From positions 71,782 through 135,781 of the forward strand of contig JBHJGM010000016.1 of the NCBI GenBank assembly GCA_050331815.1: a stretch of 64,000 nt of DNA, read 5' to 3'. Below the pieces are notes generated by a model. That model saw nothing but the letters and a program-made list of their open reading frames with translations. It was not told the DNA's origin and searched no databases. Made by a program: the position numbers and the translations under genes. The DNA is from JBHJGM01 sp050331815 (lineage in GTDB: Bacteria; Verrucomicrobiota; Verrucomicrobiia; Opitutales; JBHJGM01). Of this stretch, positions 43,728 to 53,002 are shown piece after piece. The stretch's first letter is position 1. Each line of letters starts with the position of its first letter.

Positions 43728-44783
43728 TCAGCCCAGCTCCGCCGCCACCTGCTCAATGGTCGAGCGCAGCGCCCAGACCACCTCGGCAAACGGCCCGTAG
43801 GTCAGACGGTCGGCGGTGTCACTCACCCGGTGGTAGTGGCGCGAACGCACATAAGCCGTGTCCGTCACAATCAGTCCGGGTATGTCGAACTGCCAGTAGG
43901 CCCAGTCATCTGACCAGCCCCGCCCCATCGTCGGGAACGCACGCGTAATCCCCCGCACGGTGCCATTCTTTGCATAAGCGCGGTGCACTTGCTTCAAGAA
44001 CCCCCGCGAATCCCGGTTGCTCATAAAGGCAACGTAATCGCCCGCCTTCGGAAAGAGCGCCCGCATAGCCAGGCGCCGCAGCCAGCTCTGCGCATCCAGG
44101 GCATCCGCATCACGCGCGCGATACGTCCCCAGGGTGTCCAGCGCGATGGCCCCGCAAATCTGTTCATCTCCCGCGGACAGCTGCTTGGCGTGGTGGTAGC
44201 TGCCCATGCCTTCTGCGAAAAATTCCGCGCCCGCCTTGTCGGCTTCTGCCCACCCATTCCGGAAAAACGGATACTCCTCGTTCGCCCAGGCCACCAGCCG
44301 CACGGTGATCGGCAGCCGGGACTGGCGCAGCCCATGCGCCAGCGCCAGCAACGTCGCGATGCCCGAGCCGTTGTCGTTGGCCCCGGGTGTGTCCTGAAAC
44401 TCGCGTACCGCCGCCGGCTGCCCTTCCCACTCAAAGCACGGCACCGTGCCCTGCTGCGAGGCCATGCCTACCCGCGAATCATAGTGCGCCCCAACAATCA
44501 GCACGCGCTCCGGATGCGCCTGCCCAGGGAAATCAACAATCAGGTTACGACAACGGTGCGTGCCAACCTCCCGCTGGGCGTTGCGCCAAAAACATGCCTG
44601 GTACGGCTCTGTCTGCACCGGCAAACCAGCGGCCTCCAGCTCCGCCTGAACGTACGCCGCCGCCCCGTCCAAACCCTCGGGATTCCAGACATGCCGCCGC
44701 GGGTAACCCTCCGTTAAGCCACGCACCTTCGCTTCCAAATACGCCTCCAGCGACGCGAGATCTCCAAAAGGTTGATGGCTCAT
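43728..44783 (-). CDS. M28 family metallopeptidase
   Basis: 351 aa, no signal peptide. Zinc aminopeptidase fold. The ligands are all recognisable: VLIVGAHYDSRVG (His), PGANDNGSGIATLLALA (bridging Asp), VAWANEEYPFF (catalytic Glu and ligand Glu), ALDTLGTYR (Asp) and SRHYHRVSDTADRL (His). It resembles glutaminyl-cyclase or aminopeptidase-type M28 members. It is likely cytoplasmic unless an unusual export route is used; the starting Met precedes the fold by only about 10 residues. Confidence 0.9.
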   Translation of the reverse strand: MSHQPFGDLASLEAYLEAKVRGLTEGYPRRHVWNPEGLDGAAAYVQAELEAAGLPVQTEPYQACFWRNAQREVGTHRCRNLIVDFPGQAHPERVLIVGAHYDSRVGMASQQGTVPCFEWEGQPAAVREFQDTPGANDNGSGIATLLALAHGLRQSRLPITVRLVAWANEEYPFFRNGWAEADKAGAEFFAEGMGSYHHAKQLSAGDEQICGAIALDTLGTYRARDADALDAQSWLRRLAMRALFPKAGDYVAFMSNRDSRGFLKQVHRAYAKNGTVRGITRAFPTMGRGWSDDWAYWQFDIPGLIVTDTAYVRSRHYHRVSDTADRLTYGPFAEVVWALRSTIEQVAAELG

Positions 44784-45324
44784 ACGGAAAGATGATTAAG
44801 GTGTTTGAGTATCCGATAATGCAGCGCGGAGCACCCTGCAAGCAATCGCCATTGCTCGGGACACCGCTCAGCCGGCGAAATCGAACTGCCTTCGCGCGGG
44901 TGCTAAAACACGCGGTTGAAACACGCCGCCAATGAATCTGGAAAGTCCCTATGGAGGGATGAAACAGGTGTACTGTCATCTACTTAAGTGTACGTATCGC
45001 TAATTAATAATGACAGATCATTTCCGTTATTCGCTTGACATGACAAGTAGCTGAAGTGTGATCTGTTTCAGCCATTAGCAACTGCTATGGAACGGCCCCT
45101 ACCTCCTTGATGGAGGTTTCTATCTCGTAATCTCAACTCCACGCTTACCCTCGGCATGCGCCGGGTCTTTTCCGTTTTCAGGCTTCGGCCTCAACGGATA
45201 CGGCTCCGCCAGTGCTGTTAGTTTTTGCTACTTCGTAATTGGCAAACGCTGCTGTCTCCCTGAACCCCGCTTTCGCTGATCCTCGGCGAAATCAAAGACA
45301 TAAACGCAACTACTAAGTCTCAAA
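44784..45324. other. 541-base intergenic region, possibly a long structured 5' leader
   Basis: Between the M28 gene (-) and the 1024-aa hydrolase (+). A TTGACA hexamer at 45035-45040 with a poor -10 (TGTGAT) 16-17 bases on is a weak promoter candidate. Downstream on the + strand come several hairpins: ACCTCC-TTGAT-GGAGGT (45101-45117), a bulged ACCCTCGGC/GCCGGGT stem (45147-45166) followed by T-runs, and AGGC-TTCG-GCCT close after. No ORF or known riboswitch class is recognised. Confidence 0.4.
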
Positions 45325-48300
45325 ATGTATCCTACTAAGTCATATCCCACCTTCATGGATTGGCGGTTGTCCGTCCGGTCCCTGTCCGCTTCCCGCCTGC
45401 GCGTGCTGCGCTGGCTGTTCCTGTTGCTGCTACCCTCGATGCTTCAGGGCGCGGACACGCCTGTCTCTTACGGCCTGGGCGGCTACGCCTACTATGATGC
45501 GCCTCGCTTCGGCAACTTCCTCTGGAATGAAAGCCGCAACTGGCGCGACCAGGCCACCAACCAGACCATCCACCGCTTCAACCCGGATGGTTCCGACAAC
45601 GCGCAGATCAACAGCCTCGGCTTCCCCACCTTTCTGAACTCGGGGCAGGTTCTGGTCGCCAAGCCCGGACAAAACGCCGTGCCTCAAACCCGCCAGCTCT
45701 TTGAGGGGCAGTTCGTACTCGAATGGCAGGGTGCCGCCGACATTCGCGTCGTGGGCCATTCTTTCGTTGCCTCCAAATCCAACACCGGCTCCACCGGCGT
45801 GAAAAACAACGGACGGCGCGTCTACAAGGTCAACACCAGCAACGCCAACGGCGTCGAGGTACAGATTCACGCGCTCGGGGGCAGCCAGCTCACCGGCATT
45901 CAGTTGTGGATGCCCGACCCCTCCGACCCGCAGAACAAATCCCTCGAAGACAAGACCTTCCACCCGGCCTTCTTGGACCTCATCGCCGACCGCAACTGGC
46001 GCGCCCTGCGTTTCATGGACTGGGGCAAGACCAACGCCAGCCCGCAGCGCAACTGGTCGGACCGACGGCGGCCCGCCGACTGCTTCGCCAGCGGCATCAT
46101 CAACCGGCGCAGCCCTGCCGAGGGCCTCGTCTGGTACGTCAATGGCGCCGGGCAAAACGTCTACTTCGCAGGCGACCGCCGCACCGGCATCGCCTACGAG
46201 CACATGATCGCCCTGTGCAACCAGACCGCTCGCGACATGTGGGTCTGCGTGCCGCACCTGGCCACCGACGACTACATCAACAAACTCTGCAATCTCATCG
46301 CCTACGGCTCCGACGGCAGCACCCCCTACACCAGCCCGCAGGCCAACCCGGTCTATCCTCCGCTCAACGCCAACCGTAAGGTCTACTTCGAGTTCTCCAA
46401 CGAAATCTGGAGCAACGGAGGCAACTTTCCGCAAGGCAACTGGGCTCAGGACCAGGCCAACCAGCAGGGCATTTCCAAGCCTCAGTTCAACGCGCGGCAG
46501 TTCTCGAAGATCTGGAACCGGCTCGAAGCGCGCATCGGTGCCAGCCGGGTCATCCGCACCGCCGCCATCTGGACCGGCAGCGAAAACTACACCCGCGCCT
46601 TCATCGACGAGTTCTACAACAACTCCAGCCTGCTCAAGCCCGAGAACATCTCACCCACGACCTACTACGGCCAGGGCATTCAATTCTGGGTGCACGACAA
46701 CTTCCCGAATCTGCCCGGCAGCCCCAACGACCCGTATTGGAGCAGCGCGCAGTTTGCAGCCGACAAGCAAGCCACCTTCGACCAGTGGAATTTCTTCGTG
46801 CTGTCGGGTACCAAGTACGGCAACGCTGGTAACACCGGCCCGGACAACATCGGTAACTTCCCCGCCTACGTCACTGACGTCGCCCAGGAGCGCAACCTCG
46901 ACATGATCGCCTACGAAGGCGGGCCCTCGCTCTACACCGATGCCCTCGATGTCGGCGGCAGCGCCGATGACGGCATCACCACCTTCGTCATGGATCTGAA
47001 CCGCGAGCCGCGCTTTGCCGATATCTACGACATCGTGCTCAACCAGTCCTTCGAGCGTGGACTCAAGGCTCACTCGCTCTTCACCGACGTCAGCAAGTGG
47101 GGCAAATTCGGGCAATGGGGGCACAACGAATACCTCGGCCAGGACCTGAACACCTCGGTCAAGTGGCAGCTGATTCGCCAGGCCTTCGACGAGCACAACA
47201 GCTTCACCCACATCTTCGACACCCCCCAGGGCAGCCGCCCGAGCTTCTCGACGCCCGCCGTCCTGCCCGGCGTCGAAGTCGGTAACAGCGTCAATCAGAC
47301 CATCGCTATCTCAGGCGGCAACGGCACGCGCACGGTCGACCTCATCGGCAAGTCGCTGGTCGACGGCCTGAGCTTCAACCTTAACCAACTGCGCCTCTCC
47401 GGCACGCCCACCGAAAGCGGCTCCAGTTTCGTTTACCTGCGCGTGCACGACAGCGATGGCGACGTGAACTGGCGCAACTTCAGCCTCCTGTCGATTCAGC
47501 GCTCGGCCTATCCCAAAAAGACGATCGACTTCGAGAACCAGACGGTCAGCACCCACGGCGTAGGCGAGCCCGAGCCCATGACCTTTGGCGCCTACGCGTT
47601 CACCTCCAACAACGGCAGCTCCCTCTACATCAACGCGCCCTCGGGTGGCCCCTGGCCCGCCGGCTGGCCCAGCAAGGTCCTGCACGGAAGAAACTGGGGC
47701 ACCTCGCTCTACCTGGCGCGCACCGACGGCAACCCCTTCGACCTCACCGAGTTCGATGCCGGGACCAATGCCGGCGAAAGCCTCGAACTCACCGTCACCT
47801 ACGCGGATGGCAGCAGCGAGATCGCCATCTACGATCTGCCCAAGCAAGTCGGCCTGACCCTCATCGAGCCTGACTTCGTCGGCATCGTCGAGGCGCGCTT
47901 CCAGTTCAAACAGAATAGCGGTGGCCAGGGTGACAATCGCTACGGCGCCATCGACAACGTCGTGCTCAATGGCATCGCCCCCGGCGGCGGCGGCAGCGGC
48001 GGCGGAGGCAGCAACGAAGGCCCCCGTTACCAGGCCGAAAACGCCACCGTCACCGGAGCGCAGGTAAAAACCGGCGGCAACGCCAATGGCGGCAGCTACG
48101 TCGACTTCCAAAGCGCCGGCGACCGCATCGAGTTCACCTCCGTCGACATGGCCTCCGCCGGCAATGTCACGGTGACCATGCGCTACGCCAACGGCCGCCA
48201 ATGGGGCTCGGGTACGGACGTATACGTCAACGGCTCCTTCGCCAAAACCGTCTATGACTCACCCACCGGCAGCTGGACCACCTGGCAAAACAAAACCTTC

Positions 48301-48399
48301 TCGCTCAACCTGAGCGCGGGGACCAACGTGATTCGCCTCCAGGCCCGCTACAGCCACAGCCCGAACATCGATTACCTCGATGTGCCCGGAGGCAGCTGA
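45325..48399 (+). CDS. 1024-aa secreted protein: putative catalytic module with SNEIWSNG/YEGGP motifs and C-terminal CBM6/35-like module
   Basis: A signal peptide ends near residue 47 (LRWLFLLLLPSMLQGA); ATG at 45355 is an alternative start. Residues 48-650 are paralogous to the protein at 24825: LRFMDWGKTNASPQRNWSDRR, GDRRTGIAYEHMIAL, YFEFSNEIWSNGGNFPQGNWAQDQAN (Glu near 360) and MIAYEGGPSLYTDAL (Glu near 530). A putative-Ig-like domain (about 655-730) and a strand-rich domain (about 735-885) follow. After a GGGGSGGGGS linker comes a carbohydrate-binding module (YQAENATVTGAQVKTGG to NIDYLDV, about 905-1020). Architecture indicates an extracellular polysaccharide-acting enzyme; substrate not known. 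Confidence 0.76.
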   Translation: MYPTKSYPTFMDWRLSVRSLSASRLRVLRWLFLLLLPSMLQGADTPVSYGLGGYAYYDAPRFGNFLWNESRNWRDQATNQTIHRFNPDGSDNAQINSLGFPTFLNSGQVLVAKPGQNAVPQTRQLFEGQFVLEWQGAADIRVVGHSFVASKSNTGSTGVKNNGRRVYKVNTSNANGVEVQIHALGGSQLTGIQLWMPDPSDPQNKSLEDKTFHPAFLDLIADRNWRALRFMDWGKTNASPQRNWSDRRRPADCFASGIINRRSPAEGLVWYVNGAGQNVYFAGDRRTGIAYEHMIALCNQTARDMWVCVPHLATDDYINKLCNLIAYGSDGSTPYTSPQANPVYPPLNANRKVYFEFSNEIWSNGGNFPQGNWAQDQANQQGISKPQFNARQFSKIWNRLEARIGASRVIRTAAIWTGSENYTRAFIDEFYNNSSLLKPENISPTTYYGQGIQFWVHDNFPNLPGSPNDPYWSSAQFAADKQATFDQWNFFVLSGTKYGNAGNTGPDNIGNFPAYVTDVAQERNLDMIAYEGGPSLYTDALDVGGSADDGITTFVMDLNREPRFADIYDIVLNQSFERGLKAHSLFTDVSKWGKFGQWGHNEYLGQDLNTSVKWQLIRQAFDEHNSFTHIFDTPQGSRPSFSTPAVLPGVEVGNSVNQTIAISGGNGTRTVDLIGKSLVDGLSFNLNQLRLSGTPTESGSSFVYLRVHDSDGDVNWRNFSLLSIQRSAYPKKTIDFENQTVSTHGVGEPEPMTFGAYAFTSNNGSSLYINAPSGGPWPAGWPSKVLHGRNWGTSLYLARTDGNPFDLTEFDAGTNAGESLELTVTYADGSSEIAIYDLPKQVGLTLIEPDFVGIVEARFQFKQNSGGQGDNRYGAIDNVVLNGIAPGGGGSGGGGSNEGPRYQAENATVTGAQVKTGGNANGGSYVDFQSAGDRIEFTSVDMASAGNVTVTMRYANGRQWGSGTDVYVNGSFAKTVYDSPTGSWTTWQNKTFSLNLSAGTNVIRLQARYSHSPNIDYLDVPGGS

Positions 48400-48586
48400 A
48401 CGCCCTTGCACGGATTGCAACCGACCCAAGCGCCGACTCGGTAGCCGCAATCGGCCCGGGTAAAGCGCTGAGCACACGGCCGGGCCTTCGACCGCCATCG
48501 CCGCGGATTCGAGGGCCCGGCTTCTTTGCGGCCGCGCCGCCGCTCCCTCCACAAAAATCTGATTCCCGAAGGTTGCCAGCCGCCAA

Positions 48587-48604
48587 GAATATGCGCATAC
48601 GTTC
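48587..48604. promoter_or_regulatory. Palindrome before the Y-family polymerase gene, candidate LexA-type operator
   Basis: GAATATGCGCATACGTTC ends four bases before the start codon; its centre TATGCGCATA is a perfect palindrome and the outer GAAT/GTTC arms are near-symmetric. A damage-inducible operator is expected for this gene type, but the local LexA motif of this lineage is not known to me. Confidence 0.3.
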
Positions 48605-48607
48605 ACT

Positions 48608-49834
48608 ATGTCCCTGCGCTCCCTGTTCATCGATTTCGACGCCTACTTCGCCAGCTGCGAGCAGCACCTGCAGCCCGAGCTACGCGGCCGCTCCGTCGGC
48701 GTGGCCCCCGTCCAGTCCCCCGGAGGCTCCTGCATCGCCGCCAGCTACGAGGCCCGCGCCCACGGCATCAAGGTCGGCACCCGCGTGGCCGAAGCCCGCG
48801 AGCGTTGCCCCGGCATCGCCATCGTGCCTTCGCGCCCGGAGCTCTACGTCAAGCTCCACCACGAGGTGAAGCGCATCATCGACAGCTGCATGTACGTCGA
48901 GAAAGTTTTCTCCATCGACGAGATGACCTGCCCGCTGACCGGTCGCTGGCGTCAACCCGACCAGGCCCTCAAGCTCGCCCGTCAGATCAAGGCGCGCCTG
49001 GCGGCCTTCGGGCCCGCGCTCAAGGCCTCCATCGGCCTTGCCCCCAACACCTGGCTCGCCAAGGTCGCCACCGAGATGCGCAAGCCCAACGGCCTCGTCT
49101 TGCTCCAGGAGGCGGACCTGCCGCACGCGCTCGAAGGGCTCGCCCTGAAGGACCTGCCGATGATCGCCGAGGGCATGCGCCGCCGCCTCGCCTGCCAGAA
49201 CGTTCACACCATCCGCCAGCTCTACGAGTTACCTATCGAGCGCATGCGCGCCATCTGGGGCGGCATCGACGGGGAACGCTTCTGGGGCTGGCTCCATGGC
49301 AAGGAAGTCCCCCCGGTGGAAACGCGCCGCCAGCACATGGGCCACAGCCGGGTGCTGCCCCCCGATCGCCGCAACCCGGCCGGCGTGCGCGCCACGCTCT
49401 TTCGACTCCTCCAGCGCGCCGCCATTCGACTGCGCGCCGAGGGCTACTACGCCGGCTGCCTGAACTTCCAAATCCGCTTCTACAATGGCCACGAATGGGC
49501 CGACAAAATGACCCTCGCGCACACCCGCGAAACACCCGCCTTCATCGAGGCCCTGCGCACACTGTGGGAACGCGTGCCTGCGGTCCTCTGGGGTGCCACC
49601 CCGCAAAGCTGCAGCATCATCCTCTGCGATCTGGAACCAGCCGCCAACCACACCCCCTCCCTCTTTCAACGCGCCGAAAAACGCGACGAAGCCCTTGCCA
49701 GCGCCCTGGACAACGTCACCCGGCGCTTCGGCCAAAAGAGCCTCTACTTCGGCTGCGCCCACGGCGGCTTCGACGAAGCCACCGCCGTCCGCATCGCCTT
49801 TAACCGCATCCCCAACCTCACCTTCGAAAACTAA
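48608..49834 (+). CDS. Y-family DNA polymerase (DinB/UmuC-like)
   Basis: 408 aa. Translesion polymerase. The catalytic acidic residues are present: SLFIDFDAYFASCEQ (Asp near 8) and KVFSIDEMTCPL (Asp-Glu near 104). The steric-gate region is DAYFAS. The finger motif GGSCIAASYEARAHGIKVGTRVAEA matches UmuC/DinB VAASYEAR-type sequence. The helix-hairpin-helix and little-finger regions follow, with HSRVLPPDRRNP resembling the HS(R/K)xL start of little finger. There is no umuD or imuA partner next to it. The preceding 208 bases are non-coding. Confidence 0.9.
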   Translation: MSLRSLFIDFDAYFASCEQHLQPELRGRSVGVAPVQSPGGSCIAASYEARAHGIKVGTRVAEARERCPGIAIVPSRPELYVKLHHEVKRIIDSCMYVEKVFSIDEMTCPLTGRWRQPDQALKLARQIKARLAAFGPALKASIGLAPNTWLAKVATEMRKPNGLVLLQEADLPHALEGLALKDLPMIAEGMRRRLACQNVHTIRQLYELPIERMRAIWGGIDGERFWGWLHGKEVPPVETRRQHMGHSRVLPPDRRNPAGVRATLFRLLQRAAIRLRAEGYYAGCLNFQIRFYNGHEWADKMTLAHTRETPAFIEALRTLWERVPAVLWGATPQSCSIILCDLEPAANHTPSLFQRAEKRDEALASALDNVTRRFGQKSLYFGCAHGGFDEATAVRIAFNRIPNLTFEN

Positions 49835-50183
49835 CCCACCCTCGAGGCCGCAACGCCGCCTGCCCGCGCAGAAACAAAACAGCCCCCACCTCCAACCAGT
49901 AGCCAACGCCCTCGCCCAGGTAAATCAGAGACCCCGATGCTCCAAAATTACCCGAAGCGCCCATCCCCACCTCCTGAGCGTTAAAGTGCCCAGCAACCAA
50001 AAGCCTCCACGCGAAAATCTCCGACCAGAAACTTCCGCACAAAGATCTACAGCCAAAATCTCATCACAGCGATCCGCGTCCAGAAACTTACATACCTAGA
50101 CCTCCGCCAAAAACTTCCACACGGATGGCCTGCGCTGGAAACTTCCATATGGATGGCCTGCCATCCGTAGCTTCAGCGAAGGA
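49835..50183. other. 349-base intergenic region with degenerate repeats
   Basis: No gene is supported. From about 50024 to 50160 a unit of the type CCA(G/A)AAACTTCCxxAC recurs four times with growing similarity, and the last two are followed by GGATGGCCTGC. It runs into a hairpin CCATCC-N14-GGATGG (50161-50186) that touches the tRNA-Ile gene end. Confidence 0.55.

Positions 50184-50186
<3 letters not shown>
50161..50186. repeat. CCATCCGTAGCTTCAGCGAAGGATGG palindromic element abutting tRNA
   Basis: A 6-bp stem (CCATCC/GGATGG) around GTAGCTTCAGCGAA. This ATCCGTAGCTTCAGCGAAGGAT motif is one I recognise as recurring between genes in various bacteria. Its right arm covers the encoded CCA of the tRNA. 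Confidence 0.55.
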
Positions 50187-50259
<73 letters not shown>

Positions 50260-50298
50260 GTTGGGCGGGTTTCTTACGTAGTTAACAGAGTAGAGCAA

Positions 50299-50372
50299 GT
50301 CTGCGCAGGGGCGCGAACCCGGAATCGGGTTAGGGTGTTCAGGCGACGCACCCTAACCAATCTGCCAGTGCG
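50299..50372 (-). pseudogene. Possible degenerate tRNA
   Basis: 40 bases beyond tRNA-Ile2 the minus strand has a D-arm-like GGCAGATTGGTTAGGGTGC and a T-arm-like CCGGGTTCGCGCCCC at the right spacing. However, the anticodon loop would be 11 bases and the acceptor stem does not pair. It looks like a decayed tRNA gene. Confidence 0.35.
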
Positions 50373-50444
50373 TGCCATTGACACGCAATCGGCGACGCAA
50401 GTACCTTATTGTGTATCCATTGTACTTGTAGATTCAACAATTCT

Positions 50445-50651
50445 ATGGCCAGATATTACGTAAATGAAATTGCCCAGAGCAACGGCGACCACGAGGTCCA
50501 CCGCGAGGGCTGCAAGTTCATGCCAGACCAGGAGCACCGGATCTACCTGGGCGACTACGACTCGTGCCGGCCCGCGGTGCAGAAAGCCCGCGAGTATTTC
50601 AGCCAGGTCAATGGATGCGCGCACTGCTGCGCGGAATGCCACACGCAGTGA
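50445..50651 (+). CDS. Small Cys-rich conserved protein
   Basis: 68 aa from ATG 50445. Sequence features: ARYYVNEIAQSNGDHEVHREGCKFMP, then IYLGDYDSCRPAVQKAREYF and a C-terminal knot VNGCAHCCAECHTQ. Six Cys and three His in a short chain suggest a zinc- or iron-binding mini-domain. I recognise the pattern (NxNAQxNGDHEVH...GxxxCxxAVxxAK...GCxxCCxxCH) as a small protein found in several phyla, of unknown function. It sits alone between the tRNA and the convergent aldehyde dehydrogenase. Confidence 0.8.
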   Translation: MARYYVNEIAQSNGDHEVHREGCKFMPDQEHRIYLGDYDSCRPAVQKAREYFSQVNGCAHCCAECHTQ

Positions 50652-50670
50652 ACGCTGGACGCCGCGCTAG

Positions 50671-52191
50671 TTAAAGCGCGACGCAGACCGCTTTCTTCTC
50701 GGTGTACAGGTCGACGGCGTCGTGGCCCATCTCGCGGCCCCACCCCGACTCCTTGTAACCGCCGAAGGGCAGCGCCGCATCGAACACATTGTAGCAATTG
50801 ATCCAGACGGTGCCCGCCCGCAGCTTTTCGGCCAGGGCGTGCGCCTTGGAAATATCGCGCGTCCAGATGCCGGCAGCCAGGCCGTAGCGCGTCGCGTTGG
50901 CATCGTTGGCGATCTCGTCGAGGTCGTCGTAGGCGTGGCAGGTCACCACCGGCCCGAAGATTTCCTCGCGCACCACGCGCATCTGCTCGCTGACGTCGGT
51001 CAGCACGGTCGGCTGCACAAAGTAACCGCGGTCGCCGTGGCGATTGCCGCCGGCCGCCGCGTGCGCACCTTGCTCACGTCCACTGTCGAGGAAACCCGTC
51101 ACACGCTCGAACTGCTCCTGCGAGACCAGCGGCCCCATCTGCGTGTCTTCCTCAAGACCGGGGCCGATTTTCATGCCCTTGGCTACTTCGGCGATGCCTT
51201 CGACAACGCGGTCAAAGTGCTTTTTGGGCGCAAACAGGCGCGAGCCCGCGGCGCAGCACTGCCCGTGGTTAAAAAAGATGGCGTTGGCGGCGCCGGGGAT
51301 GGCCGCATCGAAATCCGCGTCGGGCAGAATGATGTTCGGCGACTTGCCGCCAAGTTCGAGCGTGACCTTTTTCAGATTTCCCGCGGCAGCCTTGACGATG
51401 ATTTTACCGACTTCGGTGGAGCCTGTGAAGGCAATCTTGTCGACGTCTTCGTGGTTGGCCAGGGCGGCCCCCGCGGTTTCGCCGAAGCCGGTCACGATGT
51501 TGACGACGCCTTCGGGGAAGCCGGCTTCGCAAATCAGTTCGCCCAGGCGCAGGGCGGACAGCGGCGTCTGCTCGGCAGGCTTGAGGACCACGCAGCAACC
51601 GGCGGCAAGCGCAGGCGCCAGCTTCCACGCAGCCATCAAAAGTGGGAAGTTCCAGGGGATGATTTGTCCGGCCACGCCAATCGGCTCGCGGCGGGTGTAC
51701 GCGTGGAAACGCTGCGCGCGCTGCGTATACGGCACGGTAATGTCGATGGTGTTGCCCTCGAGCTTGGTGGCCCAGCCCGCCATGTACTGAAACATTTCGG
51801 CGGCCAGCGGCACATCGGCGACGCGGGCCACGGTGACCGGCTTGCCGTTGTCGAGTGCCTCGAGTTGGGCGAATTCCTCAAGATGCGCGGTGAGCAGGTC
51901 GCCCAGTTTCCAGACGAGGCGCTGGCGTTCGGCGGCTTTCATCTGACGCCAGGGGCCATGGTCGAAGGCCTTGCGCGCGGCGGCCACAGCGCGGTTGATA
52001 TCTTCCTGCTCGCCCTTGGCGACGTGGGCGATGACCTCGCCGGTGGAGGGGTCGAAGACCTCAAAGGTCTGGCCGCTGGCGGCCTCGACCCACTGGCCGT
52101 TGATCAGGTTTTTGCCGGGGTGGCTGAGGAAGTCGCGGACGGGGGCAACGAGACGGTCGGCGGCAGGCGCGGGAATGGTAGCGGTCGTCAT
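50671..52191 (-). CDS. NAD-dependent aldehyde dehydrogenase
   Basis: 506 aa. ALDH superfamily, class 1/2-like (phenylacetaldehyde or betaine aldehyde dehydrogenase-like). Signatures: IIPWNFPLLMAAWKLAPALAAG, FTGSTEVGKII (cofactor loop), VTLELGGKSPNII (general base Glu near 279), and NHGQCCAAGSRLF (catalytic Cys near 310). REEIFGPVV and PFGGYKESGWGREMG complete the fold. Substrate is not predictable from sequence. It is followed on its 5' side by an 811-base gene-free stretch. Confidence 0.94.
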   Translation of the reverse strand: MTTATIPAPAADRLVAPVRDFLSHPGKNLINGQWVEAASGQTFEVFDPSTGEVIAHVAKGEQEDINRAVAAARKAFDHGPWRQMKAAERQRLVWKLGDLLTAHLEEFAQLEALDNGKPVTVARVADVPLAAEMFQYMAGWATKLEGNTIDITVPYTQRAQRFHAYTRREPIGVAGQIIPWNFPLLMAAWKLAPALAAGCCVVLKPAEQTPLSALRLGELICEAGFPEGVVNIVTGFGETAGAALANHEDVDKIAFTGSTEVGKIIVKAAAGNLKKVTLELGGKSPNIILPDADFDAAIPGAANAIFFNHGQCCAAGSRLFAPKKHFDRVVEGIAEVAKGMKIGPGLEEDTQMGPLVSQEQFERVTGFLDSGREQGAHAAAGGNRHGDRGYFVQPTVLTDVSEQMRVVREEIFGPVVTCHAYDDLDEIANDANATRYGLAAGIWTRDISKAHALAEKLRAGTVWINCYNVFDAALPFGGYKESGWGREMGHDAVDLYTEKKAVCVAL

Positions 52192-53002
52192 GGGTATGGC
52201 AGTGTGTGCGGGTTGAAGAACGAGAGGGGCTGCATGCGAAGATGCATTTCCCAGTAGTGTCGTTAATAGTGCCCAACTGCGCTGCTGATGGCAAGCGCTT
52301 GCGCACTACCGTGGGAAGGGACTGTCTGGATTGAAGCGGGCAGTTGCGCTTGCGGGAGACAAAACCTTTTGAGTCGATGCCGGCTGCCGGAGGTCACTTA
52401 TAGCTATGCGTGTGCGAAACAGCCGGGCTTCTTCGCTTGTGGAGGCTTCTGTCTTGTGGATGCGAAGATTAGGGCGGGCGTGTTTTGGAAGACATGATGC
52501 TTTAAGTTTAGCAGAAAGCCAATGAGGGCGCAACGGATGGGTTGGGTCGGTTGGTTACGGTGGAAAGTTTTTTCGTTTTTTTGGTTTTGGGGAACGGGAG
52601 GGTGGATTGGTTAAGATGATAATATTGAACGGGAAGGAGCAGAGATAGGGAGGAGAATCAGGGGTAATAGAATGAGTAGGTGGGTTGGTAGCTTAGGGTT
52701 GGTCCAAATATGTTGGAGTGCGTGGTAGCTTTGGTGGATTGCGACGTCGCTGTGCTCCTCGCAATGACGTAAGTGGGAAATGTTGCGTAAATAGCTTCCT
52801 AAATACGTTTTTAGTCTCTCTGTGTGCTCCTGTTCCAGTTCTTAACGCTAGCTAACTGCGCATAGGCTCGTTGAATCGCACAGCGATTACGGTAGTATGA
52901 CCTGTCTTTGAAGGCTTTTGCGAGTTCACACAGTTTCATCACCTTACAAATGCCAAAGCAGTAAGGAACTCCATCTGCCAGAGAGGCGGCCATCCAATGA
53001 TT
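52192..53002. other. 811-base gene-poor, compositionally unusual region
   Basis: Purine-biased on the + strand with T/G runs (about 52500-52740), clearly lower in GC than flanking genes. It holds one CATTGCGAG-type element (52736-52768). Short ORFs on the minus strand (52306-52533, 52811-52993) have no recognisable homology or start context. I see no RNA gene. It may be a site of past insertions and decay. Confidence 0.5.
52736..52768. repeat. CATTGCGAG dispersed palindromic element, copy B
   Basis: GGATTGCGACGTCGCTGTGC... to CTCGCAATGACG; matches the elements at 55139 (same orientation) and 34972 (inverted). Confidence 0.75.

Noticed and set aside
44950..44980. GTCCCTATGGAGGGATGAAAC resembles a CRISPR repeat with GAAAC end
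   Set aside because: Only one copy, no spacers and no cas genes; treated as a simple hairpin.
52811..52993. Minus-strand ORF of 60 aa that could be a four-helix-bundle or transposase fragment
   Set aside because: Residues do not match either family convincingly and there is no start context.
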